From contig NZ_JAAZQK010000002.1 in assembly GCF_012275445.1 (NCBI RefSeq), forward strand, positions 248,001 to 312,000: 64,000 bases of DNA, read 5' to 3'. The notes beneath the pieces are model-generated. The model ran no database searches. It saw only the letters and a list, made by a program, of their open reading frames with translations, and was not told the origin of the DNA. This document shows, in pieces, positions 17,007-26,353 of this stretch; the first letter of the stretch is position 1, and every line of letters begins with the position of its first letter. Source of the stretch: Rhizobacter sp. SG703. Lineage in GTDB: Bacteria; Pseudomonadota; Gammaproteobacteria; Burkholderiales; Burkholderiaceae_C. The position numbers were made by a program, and so were the translations under genes.

Positions 17007-17852
17007 ATGAAACGACTTCTTGCCATGCTGGCCCTCGTGGCCATGGGTCTGGCGTCGGCCGCGGCGTTCGCGCTGCCGTCCGTCACCGAGGTGCAGGCCG
17101 AGGTGCAGAAGGGCAACTACGCCCAGGCCGAGACGCTGATGCGCGACGTCGTGGCCGCCAAGCCCGGCAGCGCGAAGGCGCACTACGTCTACGCCGAGAT
17201 CCTCGCGCACAACAAGCGCTACGAGTTCGCGCTGCAGGAGGCGCGCCTCGCGCAGCAGCTCGACCCGGCGCTCGGCTTCACGCAGCCGGACAAGTTCAGG
17301 AGCTTCGAGCAGCTGCTGGAGCGCGAGCAGCGCGGCACCACCGCGGCCGGGGGCGGCAATTCACCCGGCACCGCGGTGCAGGCGCCACGCCAGGCGCCGG
17401 CCCCGCGCGCCGCCGAACGCAGCAGCGGCCTCCCCGGCTGGATCTGGGGTGCCGGCTTCGCGGTGATCGCGGTGCTGTTGTGGCGCATGTTCAGCGCCCG
17501 CCGCGCGCAGCCGATGTCGCCCGCGTACGCCGGCGGCATGCCGACCGGCGGCTACGGCCCGAACTACAGTCCGATGGGCGGCGGCACCGGCAGCGGCATG
17601 CTCGGCACCGGCCTGGCAGCGGCCGGCGGCTTCGCGGCCGGCATGCTGGCCGAGAAGATGCTCGACGGCCACCGCGACGGCGGCTCGTCGTCGTCGAACG
17701 CCGCGTCGGATGGCGGCCTGTCGCCGGGCTATTTCGACAACAGCGCGGCCGATGAACTGTCGAACCGCTCGGTCGACTTCGGCTCCGGTGGCGACTGGGA
17801 CAGCGGCGGCGGGGGCGGCGGATCCGACGGCGGCGGCAGCGACGGCTGGTGA
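17007..17852 (+). CDS. Exported TPR protein with transmembrane anchor and Gly-rich tail
   Basis: The 281-residue protein starts with a signal peptide (about 1-22, cleaved after AFA) and then a short TPR-like helical region (about 25-105) with KPGSAKAHYVYAEIL. A Pro/Ala/Gln linker follows, then a membrane helix (about 142-160), and a Gly/Ser/Asp-rich tail ending in runs of Gly and Ser. Function is unknown; the plan suggests an envelope-associated scaffold. A ribosome-binding AAAGG precedes ATG 17007. It follows the metal exporter by 76 bases and converges with the methyltransferase at 17872. Confidence 0.82.
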   Translation: MKRLLAMLALVAMGLASAAAFALPSVTEVQAEVQKGNYAQAETLMRDVVAAKPGSAKAHYVYAEILAHNKRYEFALQEARLAQQLDPALGFTQPDKFRSFEQLLEREQRGTTAAGGGNSPGTAVQAPRQAPAPRAAERSSGLPGWIWGAGFAVIAVLLWRMFSARRAQPMSPAYAGGMPTGGYGPNYSPMGGGTGSGMLGTGLAAAGGFAAGMLAEKMLDGHRDGGSSSSNAASDGGLSPGYFDNSAADELSNRSVDFGSGGDWDSGGGGGGSDGGGSDGW

Positions 17853-17871
17853 AGAGCCTCGGCCTTCCCCG

Positions 17872-18606
17872 TCAGTTGGAGGGCTTGACGAAGCGCAGCG
17901 CGAACCGGTCGGCCGACTGCTTCATGTCGAAGAAGGCCTGATCCCGCGGATCGGCCGGGTTGCGCAGGAAATCGCTGTCGGCTTCGAACACGAAGCCGGC
18001 CGCCTCGATCTCCTGCCGCACCAGCTGCTCGTCGATGCGGTGCAGGCGCTTCGCATCGGCCACGCCGGTGCCGGCCTTCGCCGCATGGTCGATCAACACC
18101 AGGTGGCCGCCCGGCTTCAGCGCGTCGAACATCGCGCGGTTCAGCTTCGGCCGGTCGACCGGCGAGTACGCGATGTCGTGGTACGACAACACCAGCGTCA
18201 CCAGGTCCACCCTTGGCGCATCGGCCGGGAACAGGTCTTCGAAGGGCCGCACCAGCACGCCGACCTGCGGCTGCGGATGCGCGGCCAGCCGCTTGTCGAG
18301 CACCGGCCGGGACTGCGTCACCTGGGACCAGACCTTGCCCTGCGGCCCGACCGCCAGCGCCATCAACTGCGTCGTGTAGCCGCCGCCGGCCGACACGTCC
18401 AGCACCGACATCCCGGGCTTCACCTGCGCGAAACGCAGCAGCCCGATCGGCTGGCGGCCGGCGTCCGACTTGCGGTCGTCGTCGGTGCGCAGCGGGCTGG
18501 CGAGAAGCGTCTGCAGGTCCGCGTCGGTCTGGGCCGAGGCCGGCCACGGAGAGAACAGCGCGAACGCCGTGGCCAGCACAACACCGCGAATCCAGTCGTG
18601 ACGCAT
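17872..18606 (-). CDS. Exported class I SAM-dependent methyltransferase-like protein
   Basis: The 244-residue protein has a clear Sec signal peptide (about 1-26, ending PASAQ) fused to a Rossmann methyltransferase fold: motif I LDVSAGGGY (about 69-77), an acidic residue in the next strand region, LVLSYHD (about 138-144) and KPGGHLVLIDH (about 163-173). This is a recognised group of periplasm-directed predicted methyltransferases. Because SAM is not known to be present in the periplasm, the real role is uncertain. It converges with the TPR gene, 19 bases apart. Confidence 0.87.
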   Translation of the reverse strand: MRHDWIRGVVLATAFALFSPWPASAQTDADLQTLLASPLRTDDDRKSDAGRQPIGLLRFAQVKPGMSVLDVSAGGGYTTQLMALAVGPQGKVWSQVTQSRPVLDKRLAAHPQPQVGVLVRPFEDLFPADAPRVDLVTLVLSYHDIAYSPVDRPKLNRAMFDALKPGGHLVLIDHAAKAGTGVADAKRLHRIDEQLVRQEIEAAGFVFEADSDFLRNPADPRDQAFFDMKQSADRFALRFVKPSN

Positions 18607-18691
18607 CAGGCGCTCCTTCGAATGAGGACTGCATTCTGGCGTCGCCGGCCGGCCCGCACCGGCGAGGGGGCATGCCTCGCGCGCGGCGGCG

Positions 18692-21280
18692 TCAGCCCGC
18701 CACCGGGTTCAGCACCGCATGCACGATGCCGCCCAGCTGCTCCAGCGTGTACTCCTTCTGCATCAGCCCCTTGATGCCGGCCTGCTGTGCCGCGCTGCGC
18801 ATCTCGTCGGAGATGAAGCCCGAGCTGATGACCACCGGCAGGTCGGCGCGGATGCGCCCGATCTCGGCCGCGAGCTCCATGCCGGTCAGCTCCGGCATGT
18901 TGTAGTCGGTCACCACCAGGTCGTAGGCGGCGGGATCGCGCTGCAGCAGCGCCGCCGCCTCGCGCGGTTGGTCGATGCCGGTCACGCGGTAGCCGGCCCG
19001 CTGCAGCAGGCTCTCGACCATCAGCAGCATCGCCGGGTCATCGTCGACCACCAGCACGTGCTGCCCTCGGCCGACCGGCACCGGCGCCGGCGCCGGCGCG
19101 CCGGTCGCATCGACCTGCTGCGGCCGGTGCGGCAGCAGCGGGAAGTAGAGGTGGAAGGTGCTGCCGCGCCCCGGCTCGCTGTCGACGTCGATCGCGCCGG
19201 CATGCGCCGTCATGATGCCGTGCACCACCGACAGCCCGAGGCCGGTGCCCTGCCCGACCCGCTTGGTGGTGAAGAACGGCTCGAACACCCGCGCCCGCGT
19301 GGCCTCGTCCATGCCGACGCCGTTGTCCGACACCCACAGGTGCGCACAAGGCCCCGGCGCCAGGTCGCCCAGGCGTTGCGCCTCGTCGGCATCGATGCGG
19401 CGTTCGTCCAGCCCGATCGTGATGCGCCCGCTGCTGCCCTGCAGCGCATGCCAGGCGTTGGTGCACAGGTTCAGCAGGATCTGCTGCACGTGCGTGGCGT
19501 CGGCGCTGACGGACAGCGGCCGGTCCTCCAGCGCGAGCACCAGCTCCACGGTGGCCGGCAGCGTCGAGCGCAGCAGCGCGATCGACTCCTCGATCATCGG
19601 CCGCATCGGCTGGCTGACCAGCTCGTGCGGCTGCATGCGGCTGAACGCCAGGATCTTCTGCACCAGGCTGCGCGCGCGCACGCCGGCCATCTCGATCTGC
19701 TTCAGCGGCGACGTCGCGCCGTGGGCGTCGTCGAGCCGGTCGCGCGCCAGCGACACGTTGCCGAGGATCGCCGCGAGGATGTTGTTGAAGTCGTGCGCGA
19801 TGCCGCCGGCCAGCGTGCCGATCGCCTCCATCTTCTGCGACTCGCGCAGCTGCGCCTCGAGCAGCACGCGCTTCGCCTCGGCCTGCTTGCGCTCGCTGAT
19901 GTCGGTCACCATGCCGAGCGAGCCGACATAGCGGTCGGCCTCGTCGAACACCGGCGTGATCGACATCGACACCCACAGCGGCTGCCCTTCGCTGCGGTGC
20001 ATGCGCAGCTCGACCGTCTCGACGGTGCCGGGCGGCCGGCTCGCCAGCGCCTCGGGCGCCAGCCGCACGGCCGGGTCGTCGACGAATTCGGCGAGCGGCC
20101 GCTCGAGCATGTCGGTGGCGCCTTGCCCGAGCAGGCGCAGCAGCTTCGGGTTGACGAAGGACAGGCGGCCCGGCGCATCGATGAGCCAGATGCCTTCGTT
20201 CGCCGTCTCGACGATGCGGCGGTAGCGCCGTTCGCTGTCGCGCAGTTCGCGCGTCATCACGCGGGCCACGCTGTAGGCGCGCATGCGCCCGGTGGTCAGC
20301 TGCCAGGTCAGCACGGCCAGCAGCAGGCTCAGCCCGATGCCGGCCACCGCGATGATGCGGGCCGACTCGCGGTGGTGGCGTGCCTCGAACTCCGGCGTGC
20401 TGCGCACCTGCACCGTCCAGCTCTGGCCGGCCACGCCGATGTACTCCTGCGCTTCGAAGCGCGCCGGCTGCCGGTCGGCCTCCGCGCCGACCGAGCGGTA
20501 CATCAGCGCATCGTCGCGCAGCTCGACGCCGTCGTAGACGCGCAGGTCCAGCCCCGGTGTCGACTCGCCGTACAGGCTGGACATCAGGTCGCCGATGCGA
20601 AAGCCCGCCCACACCCAGGCCACGACGCTGCGCCGCCGCGCGGCCACGCTGTCGGTAGGCTGCCCGGGCGCGTACAGCGGCAGCAGCATCAGGAAGCCGT
20701 ACTGCGGCGCGTGCTCGGGCTCGGTCACCAGCCGGATGCGGCCGGTGATCGCGACGCTGCCGGAATCGCGCGCCTTGTCGAGCGCGGCACGGCGCGACGG
20801 GTCGGTAGAGATGTCGTAGCCGAGCGCGGCCAGGCTGCGGCCGTCCGCCGGCGCGATGTACGTGACCGGCACGTAGCTCGCGCGCGGTCCGGGCGGGCGG
20901 ACCTGGTAGAACGGGATGCCGGACCGGCGCTGCGCCGTTTCGTGCGCCGCGAGGTCGGGGCCTTGCACCAGCGGCCCGTAGGCGATCGCCTGCAGGCCGT
21001 TGAAGTCGACGCCGACCAGCAGCGCGTCGACGTAGCGGTCGAAGTGCGCGCGGTCGACCGAACCGGTCGCGAGGAACAGGCCCTGCACGCCGCGCAGCAT
21101 CTGCTCGAAGGCGGCCATGCGCTGCTCGATGCGGCTGGTGGCCTGGCGCAAGCCGAAGTCGAAGCTCGCGCGCAATGCGGCGGCCTCGGACGCGCGCTCA
21201 TGGCGCCACGCCAGGCCGGTCACCGTCAGCGAGACGGCCGCGACCAGCAGCGACATCAGCAACGGAAAGGCTCGCTTCAC
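18692..21280 (-). CDS. Hybrid sensor histidine kinase with CHASE, PAS and receiver domains
   Basis: This is an 862-residue inner-membrane kinase. Order: TM helix (about 7-25), periplasmic CHASE domain (about 75-300, with SYVPVTYIAP), TM helix (about 309-328), PAS (about 350-465), HisKA with His496 in GGIAHDFNN, HATPase_c with N608, DNGVGM (652-657) and GTGLGL (678-683), and a C-terminal receiver with Asp792 as phosphoacceptor. The kinase core is of the NtrB-like group. It starts with GTG at 21280, 14 bases after a solute-binding protein gene, so that periplasmic protein may present its ligand. No output regulator is adjacent. Confidence 0.93.
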   Translation of the reverse strand: MKRAFPLLMSLLVAAVSLTVTGLAWRHERASEAAALRASFDFGLRQATSRIEQRMAAFEQMLRGVQGLFLATGSVDRAHFDRYVDALLVGVDFNGLQAIAYGPLVQGPDLAAHETAQRRSGIPFYQVRPPGPRASYVPVTYIAPADGRSLAALGYDISTDPSRRAALDKARDSGSVAITGRIRLVTEPEHAPQYGFLMLLPLYAPGQPTDSVAARRRSVVAWVWAGFRIGDLMSSLYGESTPGLDLRVYDGVELRDDALMYRSVGAEADRQPARFEAQEYIGVAGQSWTVQVRSTPEFEARHHRESARIIAVAGIGLSLLLAVLTWQLTTGRMRAYSVARVMTRELRDSERRYRRIVETANEGIWLIDAPGRLSFVNPKLLRLLGQGATDMLERPLAEFVDDPAVRLAPEALASRPPGTVETVELRMHRSEGQPLWVSMSITPVFDEADRYVGSLGMVTDISERKQAEAKRVLLEAQLRESQKMEAIGTLAGGIAHDFNNILAAILGNVSLARDRLDDAHGATSPLKQIEMAGVRARSLVQKILAFSRMQPHELVSQPMRPMIEESIALLRSTLPATVELVLALEDRPLSVSADATHVQQILLNLCTNAWHALQGSSGRITIGLDERRIDADEAQRLGDLAPGPCAHLWVSDNGVGMDEATRARVFEPFFTTKRVGQGTGLGLSVVHGIMTAHAGAIDVDSEPGRGSTFHLYFPLLPHRPQQVDATGAPAPAPVPVGRGQHVLVVDDDPAMLLMVESLLQRAGYRVTGIDQPREAAALLQRDPAAYDLVVTDYNMPELTGMELAAEIGRIRADLPVVISSGFISDEMRSAAQQAGIKGLMQKEYTLEQLGGIVHAVLNPVAG

Positions 21281-21293
21281 GCCGGCCCTGTGC

Positions 21294-22097
21294 TCAAAAG
21301 CGGGTCATCGTGCGCGCCAGCTCGGCCGAGAAGTACTTCTCGAAGATGCGCTGCATGCTGCCGTCGGCGCGCATCTCGTCGACCAGCGCGCGCCAGGCCT
21401 GCTGCTGCGCCGGCGACAGCGACCGCTTCGACATGATCAGCCCGTGCGGCACCGCCGGGTCGTCGAATTCGACGATGCGCGTCTGCGCGCGGATCGTGCC
21501 CTGCTGCACCGTCGGGTAGTCGAACGGTTCGATGATCATCGCCTGCACGCGGTTGTCGAGCAGCACCTGGTACAGCGGCTCGAGGCTGGACGCATGGTTC
21601 ACGCGGCCCTGCGCATCGAGCGCGTCGACCAGGCGGTTGGCGGTCGGGCTGTAGCGGAAGCTGCGGATCACGCCGAGCCTGAGCTTCGGGTCGCGCTCGA
21701 AATCGGCCAGCGCGGCGACGCTCGCATCGCGGCGCACCAGCAGGTAGTACTTGTTCGACACGTACCAGGCGAACGCGGCGAACTGCTCGCGCGCCGGGTT
21801 GGTGATGCCCGACAGGCTGAAGTCGAGCGCGCCGCCTTCGATCAGCTGCCAGATGCGGGCGCGCGGCAGCACCGAGACGATGAACTTGCAGCCGCTGCGG
21901 CGCGCCAGTTCGTCGGCGATGTCCTTGTCGATGCCCTCGCCGGTGACGCCCGAATAGAGCAGGCCGTGCTCGTGCAGCGCGAGGCTCATCGGGCGCAGGC
22001 ATTCGGGCTTGTCGGCGGCATTGGCCGGCAAGGCCGCCCCGATGGCGACCGCCAGGGTCAAGGCTTGCGCGCGCAGCCATGGCGACAACTTCAGCAT
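21294..22097 (-). CDS. Periplasmic solute-binding protein (amino-acid type, SBP family 3)
   Basis: The 267-residue protein has a signal peptide (about 1-28, cleaved after NAA) and the two-lobed SBP_bac_3 fold: GEGIDKDIADELARR (about 54-68), DFSLSGITNP (about 93-102) and a C-terminal helix DEMRADGSMQRIFEKYF. No ABC permease or ATPase is adjacent. The pairing with the downstream CHASE kinase suggests a sensing rather than a transport role. ATG 22097 is chosen because it places the signal peptide at the N-terminus. The ligand is unknown. Confidence 0.88.
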   Translation of the reverse strand: MLKLSPWLRAQALTLAVAIGAALPANAADKPECLRPMSLALHEHGLLYSGVTGEGIDKDIADELARRSGCKFIVSVLPRARIWQLIEGGALDFSLSGITNPAREQFAAFAWYVSNKYYLLVRRDASVAALADFERDPKLRLGVIRSFRYSPTANRLVDALDAQGRVNHASSLEPLYQVLLDNRVQAMIIEPFDYPTVQQGTIRAQTRIVEFDDPAVPHGLIMSKRSLSPAQQQAWRALVDEMRADGSMQRIFEKYFSAELARTMTRF

Positions 22098-22258
22098 GCG
22101 GTGAAACCCCCTGGGGGCGCAGCATAGCCCCGCATCGCGGTGCCCGGTCCGGGGAGTTGCCGCAAGGCCCGGGAAAATCCCACACTGGGGATGCCGTCGG
22201 CGCCGCCGCGGCGGCAGAATCGCCGGCGTCCGACGCACACGCCCCGCTCGCCTTCCGC

Positions 22259-23434
22259 ATGACCGCCACCGTTTCCACTTCGCCGCATCCGGCCCGCCAG
22301 CCCGGTCTCGACACGTTGCGGGCGCTGGCCATCCTGCTGGTCTTCGCGTACCACTACCGCGTGTTCGTCAGCGGGCATGACACCTTCGGCTGGGCGAGTG
22401 CGGTCGGCTGGACCGGCGTCGACCTGTTCTTCGTGCTCAGCGGCTACCTGATCGCCAACCAGCTGATGGGTGGCATGCTGCGCGGGCGAACGTTGTCGCT
22501 CGGCACGTTCTACCTGCGGCGCGCGCTGCGCACGCTGCCGGCTTTCTGGGTCGTGCTGGCGCTGTACTTCCTGTTCCCGGCCGTGATGGGCGGACGCGAG
22601 CCACCGCCGCTGTGGCGCTTCCTGACGTTCACGCAGAACATCGGCCTGCAGCCGGGCACCGCGTTCTCGCATGCGTGGTCGCTGTGCATCGAGGAGCAGT
22701 TCTACCTGGTGCTGCCGCTGGCGCTGCTCGGGCTGATGCGCTGGCGGCAGCGGCTGGCACTCAGCTGGGCGCTGCTGGCCTCGCTGGTCGTCGCGGCGAT
22801 CGCCTGGCGCAGCTTGCTGTGGCTGCAGTACGGGCGCGAGGCCGGCGGCGCGATCGAGGGCTACTACCCGAACGTCTACTACGCGACGCTGTGCCGCTTC
22901 GACGAATTCCTGCCGGGCGTCGCGCTGGCGCTGCTGAAGACCGGTCACCCGGCCACCTGGGCCAGGCTGATGCAGCACGGACGCGCGCTGTTCGCGGCGG
23001 GCGCCACGGCGACGCTGGCGATGCTGTGGGCGGTGCAGAACTTCTACGAGATGCCGGGCGGCTACGGCTACGTGATGAGCGGCTTCGGCTACTCGCTGGT
23101 GGCGATGGCGTTTGCGCTGCTGCTGCTTGGTACGCTGGCCGACGGCTCGCCGCTGCAGCGGCTGCGCATTCCCGGGGCGGCGCCGCTCGCGCTGTGGTCG
23201 TATGCGCTGTACCTGACGCACAAGCCGATCGCGGTGATCGTGAACCGGCTGATCAAGCCCTGGGGCCTGCCCGAGCCGCTGCACGTGGCGCTGATCGCAC
23301 TGGCCTGCCTGGCGGGCGGCTGGCTGCTGTACCGCGCGGTCGAAACCCCGTTCAGGCACTGGCGCGACCGGCGCTGGGCACGGCACTTCGATGTCGTGCC
23401 GCGCGCCACGGCGGCGCTGCCGAGCACGCCATGA
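22259..23434 (+). CDS. Acyltransferase 3 family membrane protein (OafA/YrhL type)
   Basis: This 391-residue inner-membrane protein with about ten hydrophobic segments transfers acyl groups to extracytoplasmic sugars or lipids. The family signature is at the N-terminus: GLDTLRALAILLVFAYHY with the catalytic His in AYHYR, then WTGVDLFFVLSGYLI and an RR-containing loop FYLRRALRTLP. A second marker, HAWSLCIEEQFYL, is present. ATG 22259 precedes the first helix by about 15 residues. Its stop overlaps the start of the di-haem peroxidase by 4 bases (ATGA), an unexpected pairing. The acceptor substrate is unknown. Confidence 0.92.
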   Translation: MTATVSTSPHPARQPGLDTLRALAILLVFAYHYRVFVSGHDTFGWASAVGWTGVDLFFVLSGYLIANQLMGGMLRGRTLSLGTFYLRRALRTLPAFWVVLALYFLFPAVMGGREPPPLWRFLTFTQNIGLQPGTAFSHAWSLCIEEQFYLVLPLALLGLMRWRQRLALSWALLASLVVAAIAWRSLLWLQYGREAGGAIEGYYPNVYYATLCRFDEFLPGVALALLKTGHPATWARLMQHGRALFAAGATATLAMLWAVQNFYEMPGGYGYVMSGFGYSLVAMAFALLLLGTLADGSPLQRLRIPGAAPLALWSYALYLTHKPIAVIVNRLIKPWGLPEPLHVALIALACLAGGWLLYRAVETPFRHWRDRRWARHFDVVPRATAALPSTP

Positions 23435-24654
23435 CACTGCAGCGCCTCGGCCTCGCGATGCTGCTGGCCGCCGCCGTGCCGCCCGGCCTGCCGCCGGCGC
23501 AAGCCGCCGAGGCCTACGCGATGCAGGCCGCGCGCCAGCCCGATTTCCGGCAGATGCAGCGGCTCGGCCGCACGATGTTCTTCGACCCGGCGTTGTCGGC
23601 GTCGGGCGAACAAAGCTGCGCGAGTTGCCACGACCCGGCCTCGGCCTACGGCCCGCCGGACGGCAAGCCGGTGCAGCCAGGCGGGCGCGACGGTCAGGCG
23701 CTGGGTTTTCGCGCGACGCCGTCGCTGCGCTACCTGCAGAACGTGCCGCCGTTCACCGAGCACCGCTTCGACGACGACGTCGACGAGAGCGTCGACCAGG
23801 GCCCGGCCGGCGGCCACGACTGGGACGGCCGCGCGGCCACGGTGCACGAGCAATCGGGCCTCGCGCTGCTGTCGCCGAACGAGATGGCGAACGCGAATGC
23901 GGACGAGGTGGTGGAGCGGCTGCGGCGCGCGCCGTATGCGGATGAGTTTCGCGCGACCTTCGGCGCCGATGCGCTCGACGCGGTGGCGCCGGCCTTTCAA
24001 TGGGCGCTGCTGGCGCTGGAGATGTTCCAGCAGGACGCGACGCAGTTCTACCCGTACAGCAGCAAGTACGACGCGGTGCTGCGCGGCCGCGCGAGCCTGA
24101 CGCCGCAGGAGGCGCGCGGCCTCGCGCTGTTCAACGACGAGGCCAAGGGCAACTGCGCGTCATGCCACCCGAGCGCCGTCAGCGCGACGACCGGCGCGTT
24201 CCCGGCCTTCACCGACCACGGCCACATCGTGGTCGGCGTGCCGCGCAACCGCGAGCTGCCGGCGAACCGCGACCCAGGCTTTTTCGACCTCGGGCTGTGC
24301 GGCCCCGAGCGCCGCGACCTGGTGAACCAGCGCGAGCACTGCGGCGCCTTCCGCACGCCGACGCTGCGCAACGTGGCGCTGCGGCAGGCCTTCTTCCACA
24401 ATGGCGTGCTGCACTCGCTGGACGAGGTGATGCGCTTCTACGCGACGCGCGACCTGGAACCGCAGCGCTGGTTCGGCCGCGGCGCGGATGGCAAGGTCGA
24501 GCTGTACGACGACCTGCCGGGCGTGCTGAAGGAGAACGTCAACCGCGATCCGCCGTTCGATCGCGTCGCCGGAGACAAGCCGGCACTCGATGCGCAGGAG
24601 ATCGCGGACGTGATCGCGTTCCTGAAGACGTTGACGGATGGATACACGCCCTGA
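23431..24654 (+). CDS. Di-haem cytochrome c peroxidase-like protein (MauG/CcpA family)
   Basis: The 407-residue protein has a signal peptide (about 1-26) and two c-type haem motifs, CASCH at 63-67 and CASCH at 242-246. This is the arrangement of bacterial cytochrome c peroxidases and MauG-like enzymes. Additional conserved stretches are RTPTLRNVALRQAFFHNG (around 310-328) and the C-terminal EIADVIAFLKTL. It would act in the periplasm, reducing peroxide or oxidising a protein partner. It is coupled to the acyltransferase by an ATGA overlap and ends 2 bases before the convergent phosphoesterase gene. Confidence 0.92.
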   Translation: MTLQRLGLAMLLAAAVPPGLPPAQAAEAYAMQAARQPDFRQMQRLGRTMFFDPALSASGEQSCASCHDPASAYGPPDGKPVQPGGRDGQALGFRATPSLRYLQNVPPFTEHRFDDDVDESVDQGPAGGHDWDGRAATVHEQSGLALLSPNEMANANADEVVERLRRAPYADEFRATFGADALDAVAPAFQWALLALEMFQQDATQFYPYSSKYDAVLRGRASLTPQEARGLALFNDEAKGNCASCHPSAVSATTGAFPAFTDHGHIVVGVPRNRELPANRDPGFFDLGLCGPERRDLVNQREHCGAFRTPTLRNVALRQAFFHNGVLHSLDEVMRFYATRDLEPQRWFGRGADGKVELYDDLPGVLKENVNRDPPFDRVAGDKPALDAQEIADVIAFLKTLTDGYTP

Positions 24655-24656
24655 CG

Positions 24657-26297
24657 TCACTCCAGCTTCAACGCCCCCGTCAGATCCCCCATCGCCGGCG
24701 ACCCGTTCTTCGCGAGCCCCTCGTCGCGCATCTTCAACCCCGGCAGCGTCTCCAGCTGCCAGCGCCGCGTGATGAAGCGCAGGATCGAGCCGGTGTCGTA
24801 CGGCGTGTGGTCGACGAAGCCCTTCTTCGCCCACGGCGACACGATGATCGCCGGGATGCGCGAGCCCGGGCCCCACAGGTCGCCCTTCGGCACCGGCGCG
24901 TGGTCCCAGAAGCCGCCGTTCTCGTCGTAGGTCACGACCACCAGCATGTGCTTCCACTGCGGGCTCTGCTGCAGCTGGCCGATCAGGTCGGCGATGTGCT
25001 GGTCGCCCGACGCCACGTCGGCATAACCGGCGTGCTGGTTCAGGTTGCCCTGCGGCTTGTAGAACGTCACCGGCGGCAGCGTGCCGGCCGCCGCGTCCTT
25101 CAGGAAGCTCTCGTCGAAATCCTTCAGGTGCGCGCGCCGGTAGGCGGCCTTCGCCGGGTCGGTCGGGTCGACCGTCGCGTAGTAGTTGAACGGCTGGTGG
25201 TGCGTCTGGAAGCCCACCGGCGGTGCATAGATGATCTTGCGCGCCACCGATGCCGGCTGCCGGCCTTCGTCGGTCGCCGCATTCCACGCGCCGCCGTACC
25301 AGGCCCAGTCGACGCCCTTGCGGTCGAGCATGTCGCCGATCGTCAACTGCGTCTGCGGCGGCAAGGTGTTGGCCTTGCCGGCATCGGCCAGCAGGTCGCT
25401 GCCGGTCGCGGCGGGCGGCACGCCGCTCGGCTGGTAGGCCGGCTGCATCGTGTTCACCGCGTAGTACCGGCCGTCGCCAGCGTAGTCGGCCGGCGTCAGG
25501 TTGCTGCTGTTGACGTACTTCGGCGGCCCGGCGATCGCCGACGACGGCGAATCGGGCCGCGTCGCCAGCTTCGCGCTCCAGCGGCCGTCGGGCAGCCGGT
25601 CGACCACCGAGATCGAGCCCTTCGCCGGCGACTGCTCGGCCCCCGGGTACACCGGCACGCAGGCGCACACCAGGTACTGGTGGTTCAGGAACGAGCCGCC
25701 GAACGCGCCCATGTAGAAGCGGTCGGCCAGCACGTACTGCTGCGCGATCTGCCACAGCCGCATGCGGCTGCCGTCGTAGTAGCCCATCGCGAGCCCGCCG
25801 CCATCGGCCCAGGCGGCGAACTTGTCGTTGCGCCCGCCGTTGATCTGCATCTGGTTCTCGAAGAAGCGGTGGTACAGGTCGCGCGTGATCACGTCCTGGC
25901 CAACCTTCACGCCGCTGCCCTGGTAGCCCGCTTCGGCATCGATCTGGAACGGCTTGTTGTCCTGGTTCGCGGTCGCGCCCTGCGCCAGCGTCACCGCCTG
26001 GCCGGCGGCGGTGACGCCGCCCCAGGTCTGCGGCAGCTTCGGCAGCGCCAGGTCGCTGTCGCGCTCGGTCTGCGGCTGCCAGGCGCTGCGCGACGACGGG
26101 TTGACGCCGGGGATGCCGTCGGCGCCGGGGTACAGGCCGTACAAGGTGTCGAACGCGCGGTTCTCCGCAAAGATCACGACCACCGTGCGGATGCTGTCCT
26201 GCAGCTTCGCTTCGGCGGCGGGGCTGCCCGCCGGGGGCTGGGTGCCGCAGGCGGCCAGCGATGCCGCCAGGGCGATGACGGTGGCTCGGATCTTCAT
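24657..26297 (-). CDS. AcpA-like acid phosphatase / phosphoesterase lipoprotein
   Basis: This 546-residue protein of the phosphoesterase family includes phosphatidylinositol-type phospholipase C and AcpA acid phosphatases. It has a lipoprotein signal ending LAAC (Cys17), then IRTVVVIFAENRAFDTLYG (about 36-54), in which the Glu/Asn pair begins the active site, and the metal-binding stretch VVTYDENGGFWDHAP (about 453-467). The substrate cannot be told; AcpA from Burkholderia and Francisella is the closest type. ATG 26297 is the start. It is convergent with the peroxidase gene. Confidence 0.9.
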   Translation of the reverse strand: MKIRATVIALAASLAACGTQPPAGSPAAEAKLQDSIRTVVVIFAENRAFDTLYGLYPGADGIPGVNPSSRSAWQPQTERDSDLALPKLPQTWGGVTAAGQAVTLAQGATANQDNKPFQIDAEAGYQGSGVKVGQDVITRDLYHRFFENQMQINGGRNDKFAAWADGGGLAMGYYDGSRMRLWQIAQQYVLADRFYMGAFGGSFLNHQYLVCACVPVYPGAEQSPAKGSISVVDRLPDGRWSAKLATRPDSPSSAIAGPPKYVNSSNLTPADYAGDGRYYAVNTMQPAYQPSGVPPAATGSDLLADAGKANTLPPQTQLTIGDMLDRKGVDWAWYGGAWNAATDEGRQPASVARKIIYAPPVGFQTHHQPFNYYATVDPTDPAKAAYRRAHLKDFDESFLKDAAAGTLPPVTFYKPQGNLNQHAGYADVASGDQHIADLIGQLQQSPQWKHMLVVVTYDENGGFWDHAPVPKGDLWGPGSRIPAIIVSPWAKKGFVDHTPYDTGSILRFITRRWQLETLPGLKMRDEGLAKNGSPAMGDLTGALKLE

Positions 26298-26353
26298 CGG
26301 TTGCGCTCCGGAGTCGTTCTTCGAGGGAGCCTATCTTCCGTCATTTTCTTCGG

